A stretch of 64,000 nucleotides of DNA from Unio delphinus (GCA_029339505.1 JAQISU010000155.1:15639501-15703500), one strand, 5' to 3'; shown: positions 22,014 through 33,721, counted from the stretch's first letter. Translations and numbers: made by a program. Notes: generated from the sequence alone by a model not told the origin.

Positions 22014-25000
22014 CTCAAGACAAGTCAGCATTACATTATCTCTGATATTACCAACGCTGCTATTTTTTCTGTCTACGGTAAATTGGCGAGGATCTTTATC
22101 CGACCAACACCAACTCATTATACAATTGCAACTCGCGCAGTGATTATTCTGTTGTTTTTTCAGTGTATTTATTAATTCAGCATCAATATAAAATTCTCTG
22201 TTATTTTCTTTTATCCTGTTGTTTATAGCCAGCTAGTTTTTTTCTTCTGATTATATCATCGCTGACAATATCACTTATTGTAGTGTTATTATAATCTAGA
22301 ACAACTCTTCGAAGTTGATTTATTCTTCGTACTCTGGATAATGCAAGATAAACTAAATTTGACCACTCGATGTGATTATCTACCATCCAAACAATTGTAT
22401 CTGATATAGTCAATCCCTGTGAGGAGTGTATTGTTGCTGCGTATCCTAGCGTACATGGGGATTTATCAGCGCACAATGCATCTTAGAGGACGCTGATATC
22501 AATCAACACAATATCATTTAATACGAGAATTTGCTTTTCACTTTGTCCTGAAATATCAACTTCAATATTCTGTTTTCATGTATCCTTGGGTCTATAACAT
22601 ACCGGCACTGGAAGTGTTGCAAATATTTCTTTATGTAATTCAAATAACTTTATCTGAAGTGTGTCTCTGACTATTTTTCAACTTGCCACTATCAAATCGT
22701 TTGGTCTCCACGTTTCCAAAAAATCATTTAATGCTGTTTCTGAAATTATTTCACGGGCTATTTCACATTGGATTCTATCCAGTTGTAATCTAATTAATTT
22801 CTTGAACTCGCGTAATTTTTCATCAAGTGCTCTATGATCGGTATTAATTTCTTCATAATAGTCTATAAAATTCTTCAGCCAATTATGTGGGGATAAACCG
22901 ACAAATGGTGGTGACTGGCCATGATCGCCGGACATTATTACTTTTGTATTCGATAGTAATAACCACTCGAGAAATCTTTGTAGTACATCTAACGACACTG
23001 TGCATATTTCATCCCAAATAATGACTTCAGGAATAAATTTCTCACCCATTCGATCAGGAGTCCATTCATCGTCTTTCCATCGAAAAAAAAAACTGTGATA
23101 AGTACAGATATTCACCCCTCATTGTTTCATCTCCCTTGCAAGTCTGTGTGTCGGTGTTAGCACAATAATGTTTGATTTCCCACGAAATAATTCAGTCGCA
23201 CGAGTCTTTCATGACCCGCCACAGCCGTTTAAGTAAACTGTTTTATATCTGCATATGGGATCAGATATCTGCGGTGCATTAGATAGTTCTGATATCTGAT
23301 TTTTTTTCAAGTAATTGTTTTCATTCGTAACATCTGCTGACTTGGAATAATCATGCATTATTTCTTTTTTAATTCTCCATGATCCCCAACTCTCTTTAGA
23401 ATTAGTGAATTCAGCTACTACTTCGCTGTGTTTCGAGTGTATATAAACTGAATCAGTGGCTACTCTAACTGCGGTGTCAGGAAATCTATTTATCTTTGAA
23501 AATAATTTAATAGAAGCATAAGCCAGCATAGATGCCCTCAAATGTGTATACTGAAGACTGTATCCATCGTTGTAAGTAACAATTGTACCTAATTTAGTTC
23601 CATCCGACAAGAAAGCGTCTTTACGATTTACATATATACCCTTAGATGTTAGATCCGCGATTATAAAATCATATTCAAAGTTATCTATAATAAACCGCTT
23701 AGAATATCTTGTATTGTCGTATTTTCCACCCTGAGTGAATTTCCCGATTATTCTTCTACCGAGTTCTTTTGCGTCTTTATTTCTAACTTCAAATAGCTGT
23801 TTGGACCATTTCACGATATATTCTTCGTCGAGATCAGGGAATTGTTTTTTATTTTCGCTGATTATACTATATAAACTATCAGGTTGTGGTAACCAGACTT
23901 CAATCTGCGGTCGATATGAGCGCAATGAGAATGAGAATCACTGACAATCAGCGATATCAGCATGGTACAAGCAATCATATATCGCAATACCACTATTGGC
24001 ATCCAGTGTTTTTCAGAGATGTGTCTATCAATCCAAACATAACAGCACGGATGAAGTCCTGTAGCTAATTTAAATGATACTACACGAGCGAATCCGGTTA
24101 AATCAAAATCGGGCAGCTGCCCGTTAATCGCAACACGAGTCATTTCATGTGAGATGTCCAAATCGCTTGAAGTACTTAGCACACTCTCCGTACCCGAGAA
24201 AACTCCCGTGATAACACGCAACCATATCAACCGAAATAATATTTTCGCGATCGTATTTTGTATTCCATAATCTACCATGGCCATATTCGATTCAGCTTGA
24301 TTTGATATCTGATAGAAAATCCGCGTGTGTTAGTTTCCACGTGTTTCTCTTTCTCGCAAAATGAGATGCAACTGATGGAATTGTAAAACAGTTTGTTAAT
24401 AATCGTTCGTCGTGTTCTGTTGAAAAACTACTAGCTAGTTTTTTCATCGCGTCATGGAGGGCTTCAGTATGGTATAATTCGCCGTTTGGTCTTACAAATT
24501 GATCGAATTTGTCCTCTTCGTTTTCAAAACTATGAAGTAACCACACTGACACATGATCGTTTTTACTCAGCTGGTAAATAAAATGAAATAATTTCTCCTC
24601 AGAGTATTCCGGGGAGAACTCTGCGGGTATATATTTTATTGTTCTATCTCGCGGAAATATTGCTACTGCAGGTGTCCATGCGTGTTCGTTATGATCAATA
24701 ATTTTGATTGGAGCTGCTCTCGATTTATTTTTCGGTTCTTATAATACTTCTCCTGTTATCGTCATTACTGATATCTGGAATTTTAGTATTCATTCTAACG
24801 CTGCCACATTTTGAATTTTTGCTCCACGCTCCTTCACTGCCAGCACCTACTCGTTTACTTATTTGCGTCTTAGATCGGTCAATTTATTTCCATGCAGCGC
24901 ATTTGTGAAGTGTTCTATTATTCATTCTGCTACACAATTAATTCTCCCTGACAAAGTCAGCGGCGATAATTTCATTTCATTGGTTTCAGTTTGTCAATAC

Positions 25001-25469
25001 TCGGTTTATCATTAAACGGATATATCCCATAAACAACTGCTGTGACGGGATAAGATCTCTCGTAGTATGGTTTGCCAATTCCGGTCAGAATTCCTGGTTT
25101 GGAATCTCGACTCACAGTTACAGTTTTTTTAATCCTTAAAGATGGGTTCAAATTTATCTCTGATAATCCAATCTCCCGTGTCTGAACGGATAATGACTTT
25201 CACTCTAAAAAATACCTTTTCTTGTCAAGATGTGAGATTATCGTGGCTGATTTTTCGTCGGTCATGGTAGCATCAACGCTACCATCAATTCGAAATGTTG
25301 ACCAACAGTGAGATGCTCCATCGCGCTTGAATTCATTAAAACAATCACGAATTCTACTAATTATGGTTCTATCACGTATTAGACCCTTTGGTGCTACGGA
25401 GACTCTATCGAGATTTAATTTAGCATTTTTATAGGGTGTAATTTTCGATAATCTATCGAACTCCTTCAT
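22005..25469 (-). pseudogene. Polymerase-SF1 helicase-HNH fusion, copy A, broken
   Basis: Homologue of the intact 60232-63699 gene along nearly its whole length. N-terminal block at 25200-25469 (MKEFDRLSK). Palm motif B-like GRRIIGKFTQGGK near 23750, motif C VRVATDSVYI near 23450, and helicase Walker B IIWDEICTV near 23020 with GDHGQSPPF near 22920. Motifs V and VI lie at 22330-22450 (IHSSQGLT, LALSRVRR). The HNH remnant is at 22005-22180. Disabled by several stops and frameshifts (for example near 22480, 23110, 23205, 23920, 24285 and 25200). The motif C variant ATDS is the same as in copy B, so it predates the split of the two copies. Confidence 0.92.
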
Positions 25470-25511
25470 ATTATAATTGAAACATGTATTTAAATAAAGA
25501 AATTTTATATA

Positions 25512-25860
25512 ATGAATCATTGTAGATGGCTCATAATTGGATCAGTAACCCCGTGTAACAAATCATGTAGAAAATAATTCTGTGGATATCATGTGCAAAG
25601 CGTACGGAGGTGGGGGTCTTTGCCCGGCTCCTTGTATACAATGTGGTGTAGGGGTGCGAGGAAAATCGCAGTTGTGTCTTGGTTGTGGTGCTAAGAGATA
25701 CAGAGAGTTGAAGCGTTATTATGATAAACGAGTCAAGAACTCCATTAGGAATTCCATCAATAACTCTGTCAAGAACAAAATAATAAGAACACCTCAAGAT
25801 TATATTCATAGATTCCAAAGTAATGTAATCATTAGACCAAATAATAAATTAGACAAATAA
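25512..25860 (+). pseudogene. Small Zn-ribbon-like protein, copy A, broken
   Basis: Homologue of the 113-residue protein at 59866-60207. It starts at ATG 25512, keeps the first Cys pair (TPCNKSC), has a TAA at about 25575 and one frameshift near 25605. It then continues open with PCIQCGVGVRG and CLGCGAKRYRELKRYYDK to the stop at 25858. Head-to-head with the polymerase-helicase gene, about 40 bases apart, as in copy B. It has an Asn/Lys-rich insertion near the C-terminus relative to copy B. Confidence 0.85.
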
Positions 25861-25875
25861 TATTACAGTATATAA

Positions 25876-26450
25876 ATGAACAAATAATTCCGACCACATC
25901 CTGTGATTGCCAATTATGAGGCATCCCGTGATGGTATTGTCAGACACCGAAGACAGAAGAAATCTGTTGGTGTTGTGAGTAATCAAGGGTATTTGAGGTT
26001 TAGTGCTGGAGGGAAAATGTATCATAATCATAGAATCGCATACGAGTGTTTTTATGGATTGATCAGGGATGGTTTTGTTATTGATCACATAAATAATATT
26101 AAAACTGATAATTCTTTGAGTAAATTTATGAGTTGTTACACAAAGTGAAAACATCAAACGGAGGAAAACAGGTACTTATAAATCAATTGGGAAGAGACTT
26201 GTATGATCATTTAATACTGAAAATAACGAAGAAAAAATATTTCAATCCATGAATGAAGCCGGAAAATATTTTGATAATTGTATGCCCTCAGTGCAACGCG
26301 TTGCGGAGGGAACAATCCGATCTGCGATTTCAAAAAAGACTGGACAAAGGATTATATTTACATACATCTGAATCGTGTTTTAAACTATTCTATATAACAC
26401 CAAGGGAAATAACTCGTCCAGCTATGTTACGGCTTAGCAAAGAGTGGTAA
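25876..26450 (+). pseudogene. HNH homing-endonuclease-like gene with NUMOD repeat, broken
   Basis: Starts at ATG 25876 (TAA three codons later) and is then open through YEASRDGIVR, a GYLRFSAGGK strand and the HNH signature NHRIAYECF...VIDHINNIKTDNSL to about 26148. A frame change follows. In other frames it continues with a NUMOD-like segment (phrases SIGKR-, IFQSMNEAGKYF and a -SAISKKTG- type helix) to about 26370. This order, HNH plus DNA-binding NUMOD repeat, is that of free-standing phage- and giant-virus-type homing endonucleases. It is absent from copy B at the equivalent place (59.4-59.86 kb), so it was gained by A or lost by B. Confidence 0.8.
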
Positions 26451-26750
26451 TCTCAATCGCTGTGTCATCTGGTTTCCGAATGGCTGGTTATAATTGTGAT
26501 GATTCTTAAATGAGATAATCAATTATCTCCTTTTTTGTAAGAAAACGAATCAAATACGCAGTGTTTACAAACAATTGTATTCTTTTTTTTAGTATTTTAG
26601 TCAGGTATTTGGTCTCGCTTAAATAATGTTAATACTCATTATCAAGTATACGAAAGAATAAAATCACACACCTCTGTGCTCTCTTTTCATGTATAACCAG
26701 CTTATATACCATATCGTCTGTTATATTATTGGGGCTTTATAGCGTCGAAA
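26451..26750. other. Copy A intergenic, no gene seen
   Basis: AT-rich spacer between the HNH relic and the foldback. It contains short poly-T runs and no open frame of note. Confidence 0.4.
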
Positions 26751-26866
26751 CACATACGTGAATTAATCATACAACCCATACACTATCCACGGTGTGTGTG
26801 GATACTTTTTGTATTCATACAACCTGGGATTTTATCTGGGTTGTATGACTGGTCACGTATGAATGT
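26751..26866. other. Large foldback between divergent gene blocks, copy A
   Basis: Left arm 26751-26778 and right arm 26837-26864 pair through TGGGTTGTATGA and CACGTATG, with a 5-6 base mismatched middle. Internal alternative hairpins (TCATACAACC / GGTTGTATGA) also exist. The position and the sequence just after the right arm (TGAATGTAAA) match the foldback of copy B at 58973-59095. Candidate replication origin or regulatory cruciform; function unknown. Confidence 0.6.
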
Positions 26867-26885
26867 AAACCCGCCCCGTCATTAT

Positions 26886-27002
26886 CATTCATTCATTCAT
26901 TCATTATCATCCATTCATTCATTATATCATTCATTTATTCATTGTATAAAATACCACGCCATTGACGTCATTCATTGTATATACCATCCATTCATTCATT
27001 GA
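26886..27002. repeat. Imperfect (ATTC)n tract
   Basis: Runs of CATTCATTC interrupted by unique bases. Copy B lacks this tract. Confidence 0.85.
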
Positions 27003-27019
27003 TTGTGTTGTATTGTATA

Positions 27020-27407
27020 TGTATCATGTGACGCCCATTCCCCTAAGCATATCTTCTTAGGTTTCTAACCCGTTATTTGACATGTTAGATATCTTATAGG
27101 GGAATATGCTTTGTGGTATGATTATGGACGTCAAAATAAACCGTAACCATGGATGCAATAAGCTCTCTGTCACATTAGGGTAGCCCCACAGGATAATTCA
27201 GAATGAATTATCGGCTAAAAGAAATGGTCATAGGGTCAAATCTCAAATAGAGATTCAAAGAGAGAAAAATACTCTGATTATAACCAAAAGAGAAAACATT
27301 TCTGATATATAACCAACAGAAAAAATACTCTCAAAGAAGGAACCCTATGAAAGACACAAAGGCCTAATAAGGGACCCAATGAATGATAACCGCTCATCAT
27401 GGGTTGC
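27020..27407 (+). other. Conserved intergenic sequence of the element (copy A version)
   Basis: Matches the reverse complement of about 58200-58770 in patches: AAGCATATCTTCT, AACCCGTTATTTGAC, TTAGATATCTTATAGGGGAA, CCATGGATGCAATAAGCTCT, and ACCCTATGAAAGACACAAAG with GGCCTAATAAGGGACCCAAT. The part corresponding to the 75-residue ORF of copy B has lost about 150 bases. No intact reading frame. Confidence 0.7.
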
Positions 27408-27626
27408 TGTTTATTTATGTATTAGAAATATGTCCTTCCAACAAAATATGCACTTGTAAAAAGAATCCAGAAATCTATTCGTGATTCTCTTGTATTCTGT
27501 GACGACGTCAGTGTGTTTGTCCCGTTATTTACTATCGTTGAAGGAAAAAGAAGGGAACTGGGGCAGGAATATGAAAAAAAAATAACAATTAATTTAAAAA
27601 TCAGAAATATTGTTAATTGAACAAAA
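27408..27626 (+). pseudogene. Homologue of the 118-aa protein, copy A, broken
   Basis: Aligns with residues about 45-112 of the 57427-57783 protein: KYALVKRIQ, SIRDSL, VFVPLFTIVEGKRRELGQEY and NLKIRNI. The N-terminal half is missing or unreadable and a TAG precedes the conserved part. Conservation of this stretch supports the reality of the copy B gene. Confidence 0.75.
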
Positions 27627-28170
27627 TGAAAATCTCACTTCGGATACCCCCCCCCCCCCGCTATAAGATTACAGCCGTTAGGTAAAATGTTACTATTAGC
27701 CAGTCCTATAACACAATTGAATAGATTGTGATTAATCAATGTAAAGCCAGGTATCAATGGAATAGGTGTTGCGCGCTCAATGTTTTAGAGTATAATAGCG
27801 ATTGAAATTCTATTCTGGCGTTTATCAATGAACACGTGTAGTAAAAGTTTCATAGGAAATATTTTTTATTTTTTTATTTTTGGTCATTTTGACTGATTTG
27901 TGCCATTTTTTTTTTAATTCTCTCTAAATGAATCAATTAGAGATTTTCTTATTAAAAGTCATTTTTGTTGTTTTTTAACTACAAATATCACAAATATGAC
28001 TAAAAAAAATGACAAAAACGACAAAAACGACCAAAAATTACTGTTGGTGCCAATCGGGTCAAATGGTCGATTCTCTCTAAATGAATCAATTAGAGGTTTT
28101 CTTATTAAAAGTCATTTATAGTGACTTCATCATCGTACACTAATTGGAAAGTTGTTTACAATTTAAAATA
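27627..28170 (+). promoter_or_regulatory. Paired direct repeats upstream of the structural block, copy A
   Basis: Includes a C run (27648-27660). Two direct repeats follow, at about 27921-27965 and 28071-28115, each with CTCTCTAAATGAATCAATTAGAG (CTCTAA...TTAGAG can pair), then TTTTCTTATTAAAAGTCATTT. Copy B has two direct repeats of different sequence but similar layout at 57093-57305. Candidate promoter or origin module. Confidence 0.5.
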
Positions 28171-29301
28171 ATGATAAACGAAGCACTAACTACCAGACTA
28201 GCGAGAGAGAGATTGTAAGCAATCAAAACGTTTTTACCAATACGCGACTGTCAGAAGTAAACTACAGAATAGGTAGAGTCTTCAGACCGATTATTCAGAA
28301 GGAAGTGAACAATTGTTTAAACCGATAACCACGGCAACGAAGGGGGTAATATCAGCCACTGAGCGAGCTATATATAGAGATATCCCTAAAGAAGGATCAA
28401 GGAAAGAAATTCCTCTTCTTCCTGTACTTGAAAAAATAGCAGAAAGATCTAAACAAACAAAAAATCTTTGAAAACATTCCCTGGTGATATAACTGCCGCA
28501 AAACAACAAGAACAACAAGAACGACAACATCGAGAAGAAATAGAACAACTAGGTGATATTGATATTATCTCCCCTCTCCTGAACAACGACAAGGAGATAC
28601 TAGACCACCACAAGAAGAATAAGAGGGTGCTATTACAAAAATGGAAGAGGGTGTTATTACTAAAAAAGGAAGAACAAAAGGGTAAAATAGAACGAAGAAA
28701 TCTTGACTCTAAAACCATATTTTAAAGTGATATGATAGATGATAATAAAAATTTTAAGATTGATAAAAAATTTGCTCAATTTATCGTCGATACATTTCCA
28801 AAGGGTCAGCGAGAACAATATATGAATGAAGGATACAAACACACTATAACTACTAGATAGGTTTGGGGAACAAAATTATATTTGGCAAAAATCGGTAAGT
28901 CTCAATTACCACACAATGATAAAGAATTTGAGAGAGTTGAAAGGTTGATATCTCAAATAGACAAACCACTGATACCAGCTGCGCCCTTTGTATCACCAAT
29001 AATGGCAGAAGTTGAAGATGTAACTGATATCACAAAAAAAGATGGACATGGATATTCAAGTGGAGTTAGAAACTTCGTTTCAGGTAGTGGTTTAGTTAGT
29101 TGTCCTGGTAATATTCTCAGTGATATAACACAATTAGAAGTTCTCATCGGAGGGAAACGAGCTGAAAATAACTCACCGGAAATAATTAATGAAGCAGCTG
29201 ATATCTGCAGGCGGTTATTTCAAGGCGGTATCATGGATATCAAAACATATCGCGATTTCATTGATGAGTTAACCGAGCATCATGGTTATCACAGTGACTG
29301 A
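28171..29301 (+). pseudogene. Homologue of the 320-aa structural protein, copy A, broken
   Basis: Starts at ATG 28171 (MINEALTTRLARERL) with a stop at codon 16 and further frame breaks up to 28880. The last 139 codons (28882-29301) are open and carry the conserved C-terminal block: DITQLEVLIGGKR, NNSPEIINEAADICRRLF and GGIMDIKTYRDFIDELTEHH. A FVSGSGL motif stands where copy B has YSGSGLG. The stop TGA at 29299 overlaps a stem-loop. Confidence 0.88.
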
Positions 29302-29318
29302 AAATCCTTGGATTTTTC
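29300..29318 (+). terminator. Stem-loop at end of the 320-aa homologue (A)
   Basis: GAAAATCCTTGGATTTTTC: arms AAAATC/GATTTT around CTTG, directly overlapping the stop codon. Member of the gene-end stem-loop set. Confidence 0.6.
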
Positions 29319-29365
29319 ATTTGATGACTTTGTCATTCGATTAGATAAATATCATTTAAATAAGA

Positions 29366-29845
29366 ATGGTCATACACTACAACCATGATAAACCAACCAG
29401 CGTCTACGTAGTAAATTCACGATTGCCTGTTCACAGAGCGTACAATGGTGATGGTCTAGGAGATACCATTGCAGGGTTATTTGCAAGAATGGCTCCAAAA
29501 GCGGCGCTGCTAGCAAAACAATTGTCAATGAAAGCCATTGATGTTATTCGTGATAAGGGTATTAGCGCTGTTGGAGATCTTGCCGGGAAGGCATTTTCCG
29601 CCGGGAAAGATAAACTAATAGCGTTAGTTCGACGGCGAAGGAAACCACCAGCGTCATTGGGACCACTACCATCTACACAAGTAATGCCTGCAAATATTAG
29701 TAGAATAATAAATAATGCAGTAGATCAAAAATTAGCATCATTGACAACTCCATCATTGACCGCAAGTGACCAAGATAATATAACCGCAAATGTGATAGCG
29801 GGAAGTGACTTAAAACCACGACGGGGTCGTCAACGACGTCGTTAA
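29366..29845 (+). CDS. Minor capsid/core-like protein, copy A (intact)
   Basis: 159 residues, the only fully open structural gene of copy A, homologous to the 148-residue protein at 55482-55928. The N-terminus MVIHYNHDKPTSVYVVNSRL leads to a GDGLG motif (about residues 30-34). An amphipathic stretch (MAPKAALLAKQLSMKAIDVI) follows, then a Lys/Arg patch (RRRRK), a conserved ISRIINNAVDQKLASL helix, and an Arg-rich end (RRGRQRRR). This arrangement resembles adenovirus-type minor capsid or core proteins, but the match is by character, not by a recognised family. Whether it is expressed is unknown; its neighbours are dead. Confidence 0.75.
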   Translation: MVIHYNHDKPTSVYVVNSRLPVHRAYNGDGLGDTIAGLFARMAPKAALLAKQLSMKAIDVIRDKGISAVGDLAGKAFSAGKDKLIALVRRRRKPPASLGPLPSTQVMPANISRIINNAVDQKLASLTTPSLTASDQDNITANVIAGSDLKPRRGRQRRR

Positions 29846-29881
29846 TAACTACGATTTAGATCAACGGGAGTATATAATAAA

Positions 29882-31313
29882 ATGATCAAATGGTCATCTG
29901 ATACAGCGTTTGATATGGACGCCCCAGTGCTCAAGAATGATTCTGTACGTGATTATCAATTTTATTCTTATCACGCAGTACAACCAGATTTCCGATCAAG
30001 AATCGAATTCAAGTTCATGATACCAGTAAATACTTTCTACCATGCGAAGCGTCTATTGAAGTAGAAGGAGAAATTATACGAACAACTGATGCTCCGTATG
30101 ATGATAACCAAAATGTCCGAGTTGGTTTTGTCAATAACAGTATCATGGCGTTATTTGAAAGTGCAAGATATCTCATCGATGGAAGAGAAATTGAAGCCAT
30201 TGAGCGTGATGTTGATATTGCCACAACAATAATCGGGTTAGCGAGATATTCTGATGATGATACAAGATCAGCGGGTCCGTGTATGATATTCTCTAAGGAC
30301 ATTACTGATCACGCTGAAAAAATCCAGTATATTAAAGTAAAAACTCCAAGAGATACTGCATCTGATCCACAAACCAATTCTCCTTAACACGAGGGTAGAC
30401 CAGCTGATGCGTTTGATATTATAAAAAGCGTTGATAGTAATTAAAACCTAGGATTTGCAACACGTGTATCAACACTGAAGAGGCATCGTCGACAGTTTTC
30501 ATACGCGATTCCACTGCATCATAATTTCGGATTCTGTAGAAATGTCCGAAAAGTTATTTATGGAGCAAAACATACAGTAGCACTCTTGAGAAAGGGTACT
30601 GATGATAATACAATCTGGCGTGGTGCTGGTGCTCCTGCCGGTAAAGTCATTTTAGCAAAACTATAACTGTGGATGCCAGTACTGACTCCATTAATCGCAG
30701 TAGAAGAACGATTACTATCATGTATGGATCATGGAGGAAAATCATTGCTAAGCTGGCTATCAACAGCAACAGATATTATGGATTCTTCTATACTAACATG
30801 GCACATGGTATCAAAACAAGGTGTTTTAGCTCCAAGTCATATATTTGTTGCGTTACAGGATAGAACGCGATCAAACAATCAAGAACGCAGCCATATGATA
30901 TTTGATCAAATTGGGTGTAATGAAATCTCACTGAGAATAAATGGACAACAAGAACCATCCGAGGATATACTACTTGATTACAATACCAACCAAATAGCAC
31001 GTGTGTGTCATCGTCTATTGTCATATTTAGGGCGCGATCAAAATGCAGATACTGGTCTGCAAATATCACAGTTGGATTTTAAAAATCTGTATCCGATTTA
31101 TTACTTTTCGCTGGAACATCTTGATTTAACAAGACAATCCGTCGTTGATATACATTTTAGAGCTTGTGTAACCCATCCAACTAATGCAGCAGGTGATGTT
31201 GTCACTATCCCGAATTATAGAGCGGGTGCTGTCATTCACAGTGATAAACAATGCTACTCGATGGTGTTGGTGGACGAATGAGAGTAATCGATGCACCAGT
31301 GGAAAATCTATAA
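29882..31313 (+). pseudogene. Major capsid protein (double-jelly-roll-like), copy A, broken
   Basis: Homologous throughout to the 473-residue protein at 54006-55427. Starts at ATG 29882 after TATATAATAAA (FDMDAPVLKNDSVRDYQFYS), with a frameshift near 30008. It continues with ESARYLIDGREIEAIERDV and IIGLARYSDDDTRSAGP, stops near 30385 and 30442, a stop after KVILAKL near 30664, and then a long open part with HMIFDQIGCNEISLRINGQQ and YPIYYFSLEHLDLTRQS. It ends DAPVENL at 31313. The frame also changes near 31260. Confidence 0.93.
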
Positions 31314-31315
31314 TT

Positions 31316-31333
31316 GAAAATCCTTCGGATTTT
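31316..31333 (+). terminator. Stem-loop after the capsid gene (A)
   Basis: GAAAATCCTTCGGATTTT: stem AAAATCC/GGATTTT closed by a TTCG-type loop region, three bases past the stop codon. Copy B has a weaker version at the same place. Confidence 0.7.
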
Positions 31334-31369
31334 TCCAATGCAACAATTAGATCAATCTGTTATTGTATA

Positions 31370-31819
31370 ATGTCATATAGTGTTAATAGCGTTACGTTGA
31401 CTCCTGGTCAACTCAAAAAATTGCAATCGGAATCAGCTAAAAAATGTGGAACTACAATAACGATGAAACACAATCAGATGTCTGGTGGTCAGAATAAATT
31501 GTCGCTGATTACTCGTCAGATAAAACACTTCAATGATGCTTTCAAAGATTAAATAAGGTGTTCAGATCACTCTTTCTGCGGCTGAGATCAAAAACATGAT
31601 TAAAACCGGTGGTATATTCCCGTTGTTAGCCGCGATTCCAGCGTTGATTGCGGCGGCAGCCCCAGCGGTAGCTAAGGCGGCCGTTGATACCGCGGCAGGA
31701 ATGGCACTAAAGAAAGCTACCGGACGGGGATATAAAAGAAGGGAAAGGGTCTAAGACTACCAGGAACCCCGTATTCATGGTACAGCGGAAAAGTCCTGAG
31801 ACTAGGACTAGTTTATTAA
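31370..31819 (+). pseudogene. pX-like core/minor capsid protein, copy A, broken
   Basis: Starts MSYSVNSVTLTPGQLKKLQS, keeps the two-part repeat (TITMKHNQMSGGQNKLSLITRQIKHF), then hits TAA at about 31550. In another frame it continues with IKNMIKTGGIFPLLAAIPAL and an Ala-rich hydrophobic stretch. It has only one full copy of the GLRLPGTPYSWYSGK unit that is repeated in copy B, and ends LRLGLVY at 31819. Confidence 0.88.
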
Positions 31820-31833
31820 CACCGAAAGTTCCT

Positions 31834-32231
31834 ATGTCAAATTTTGATTTACTCGATGCTCCTAAAAAAAACTTGCGAATAAAAACTTCAGAGGCGTCTT
31901 TATGAAAGATCAGCTGCCGGCACAACCAAACAGCGTTGAAACCGGTATCATTAATCTCGATAACAGCACCGGACCTGGAATCCACTGGGTTGCATACACG
32001 ATTGATCCGCGTGTAATTGTTTATTTCGATTCATATGGGTTAGCGCCGCCTAAAGAATTTATGCGTTATATAAACCGCTTAAACACCCCTCGTTGGTACT
32101 CAACGCTACCAACACAACAAATGAAAGACCTACCAATATGCGTCAATGAAGTATTAAACGTCCTTGACGCTATTTCAACATCTGGAAAACCACCTCATCG
32201 GGTCGTATATGAATATACTAGCAGTCGCTAG
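31834..32231 (+). pseudogene. Adenain-type cysteine protease, copy A, frameshifted
   Basis: ATG 31834 (MSNFDLLDAPKK), a frameshift in the A8 tract near 31866, then open to 32231. It has GIHWVAYTID (catalytic His), VYFDSYG (Asp), PTQQ and PICVNEVLNVL (Cys). The triad order His-Asp-Cys and the H-W pair match adenovirus-type proteases. The Cys is retained even though the gene is broken. Confidence 0.88.
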
Positions 32232-32285
32232 CAACGACAGAGTCGTCAATGAAGATTTTAGAAAAAAAAATAGTTTTATAATAAC

Positions 32286-33256
32286 ATGATTGATATTTGG
32301 GTAAGATCTTTATCAGCGCTGAAGAAACCCGAACCCGATAGCGTTGCAACTGGTGATATAAAAAAAATAATCGAAGATGAAATAGCTGAGATGTTGAACT
32401 TAGCAAATGTTGATCACAACGAAATAGTTGTTTTAAAGATCGTCAGGGTAAACTGAAAACGAGCAATGTTTCCCTGGATGATAATTTAGTTAAACAAAGC
32501 GGCCTAACCGAGAACACCGTTGCGTTATTTTCTAATCAGGGTAAACTCAAACCTGGCGTACTTGTTTCGACGATTTCAGATAAATTAAGATCTCTCGATG
32601 GAAAACAATTAAATTTAGAACAATCTATTATAAATTTGTTTGGCGATCCACTGGTAACATCACCTAAACTTTCATCGATAAAATCCGCTATGGACGATTT
32701 AATACAACTTGATAACGAACATGAACATCACGTAAAACAATTTATTGCGGTTCGAAAAAACGACATCGTGTCTTTCTTTGGATCTCCGCCGACCGTCGCA
32801 ACATCACTCGCGGATATTAAAAAATCTCTCGATGAAATAGCCGCGATTAATCAGAAAATATAAGCTATCAACGCTGATATTAAAACAACCAACGATATCA
32901 TCAATGATGATATGCCGAACATGATAAAAATACTTGAAAAAACAAAAATCCCTCATGAGAGAACCAACAACGTAGTATAAACGACTCAACACGGATCATT
33001 TGCGTGGACACCATCCACTAACACGCTAAGTATCACCGCGGCCGTCAAAGGCATTTATTGATTAACACTAGTGACACCGACTCAATTTAATATTTCATCA
33101 ACGAGTTCATCTGAGGTCAACAATACGATATCAACGATCATCGACAAGGATAAAACTGAACAGTTCACGATAGCATCCACTGTTAATAATTTGGCTAGGG
33201 TTTCAGTAACATGGTATGTGGAATTCGTAGCGGATTTAAGTAAACAACTAGATTGA
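32286..33256 (+). pseudogene. Coiled-coil stalk/fibre-like protein, copy A, broken
   Basis: Starts MIDIWVRSLSALKKPEPD after ATAATAAC and aligns with the 309-residue copy B protein. Frame breaks near 32435 and stops near 32862, 32977 and 33060. The C-terminal beta-rich block is open (FNISSTSSSEVNNTISTIID, FTIASTVNNLARVSVTWYVE) to the stop at 33254. It carries insertions relative to copy B in the helical middle (about 32580-32870). Confidence 0.85.
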
Positions 33257-33271
33257 AATCGCAAAAGATTT
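33256..33271 (+). terminator. Stem-loop after the stalk-like gene (A)
   Basis: AAATC-GCAAAA-GATTT overlaps the TGA stop codon. Copy B has a different stem (AAACGCTAGCGTATTT) at the same place. Confidence 0.5.
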
Positions 33272-33280
33272 GAAAATAAA

Positions 33281-33719
33281 ATGACATCAATGATGATTTC
33301 ATCATCAACGATACCTTCAGTATCTCAATATCGCTATGATCAGGTCAGAGAATTTCAAACTAAACTCACAACCCTCACTGAGGAGTACCAAACAAAAATT
33401 AAAAAAAATACCGACGAAGAATCATTGTAGTTGATGTTACTGTATACTCGGTGAGTGGTGTAATCACCGGAGCTGGTATTATACTTTCCTCGGTGACAAT
33501 GATTGCCCCGATAAATGTTCCAATTTGTATATCCGCGGCGACAACAATCGCAGGAATTATTTCAATAATAACAAAAAAATATCATCATGCAGTCAGCATA
33601 AACTACAAGATTACGTAGTTAAATTTCAAGTTGTGTCAACCGCATACTCCCAATTATCCTCAATGATATCGTCGTCACTCGATAACACACTTATATCCGA
33701 TAGTGAGTTTTCAGCGAAA
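33281..33719 (+). pseudogene. Two-TM membrane protein, copy A, broken and fused downstream
   Basis: Homologue of the 214-residue protein at 51245-51889. It has SQYRYDQVREFQTKL, a frameshift in an A-run near 33408, hydrophobic segments (VTVYSVSGVITGAGIILSSV and a second), and LQDYVVKFQVVSTAYSQLSS. It ends at SDSEFSA, where a deletion of about 115 bases relative to copy B joins it in frame to the next gene at TSMISITST. The resulting open frame is 33525-34643. Confidence 0.85.
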
Positions 33720-33721
33720 AC

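Noticed and set aside
25849..26157. Minus-strand 102-codon ORF
   Set aside because: Antisense shadow of the HNH/NUMOD relic, which has a clear family signature on the plus strand.
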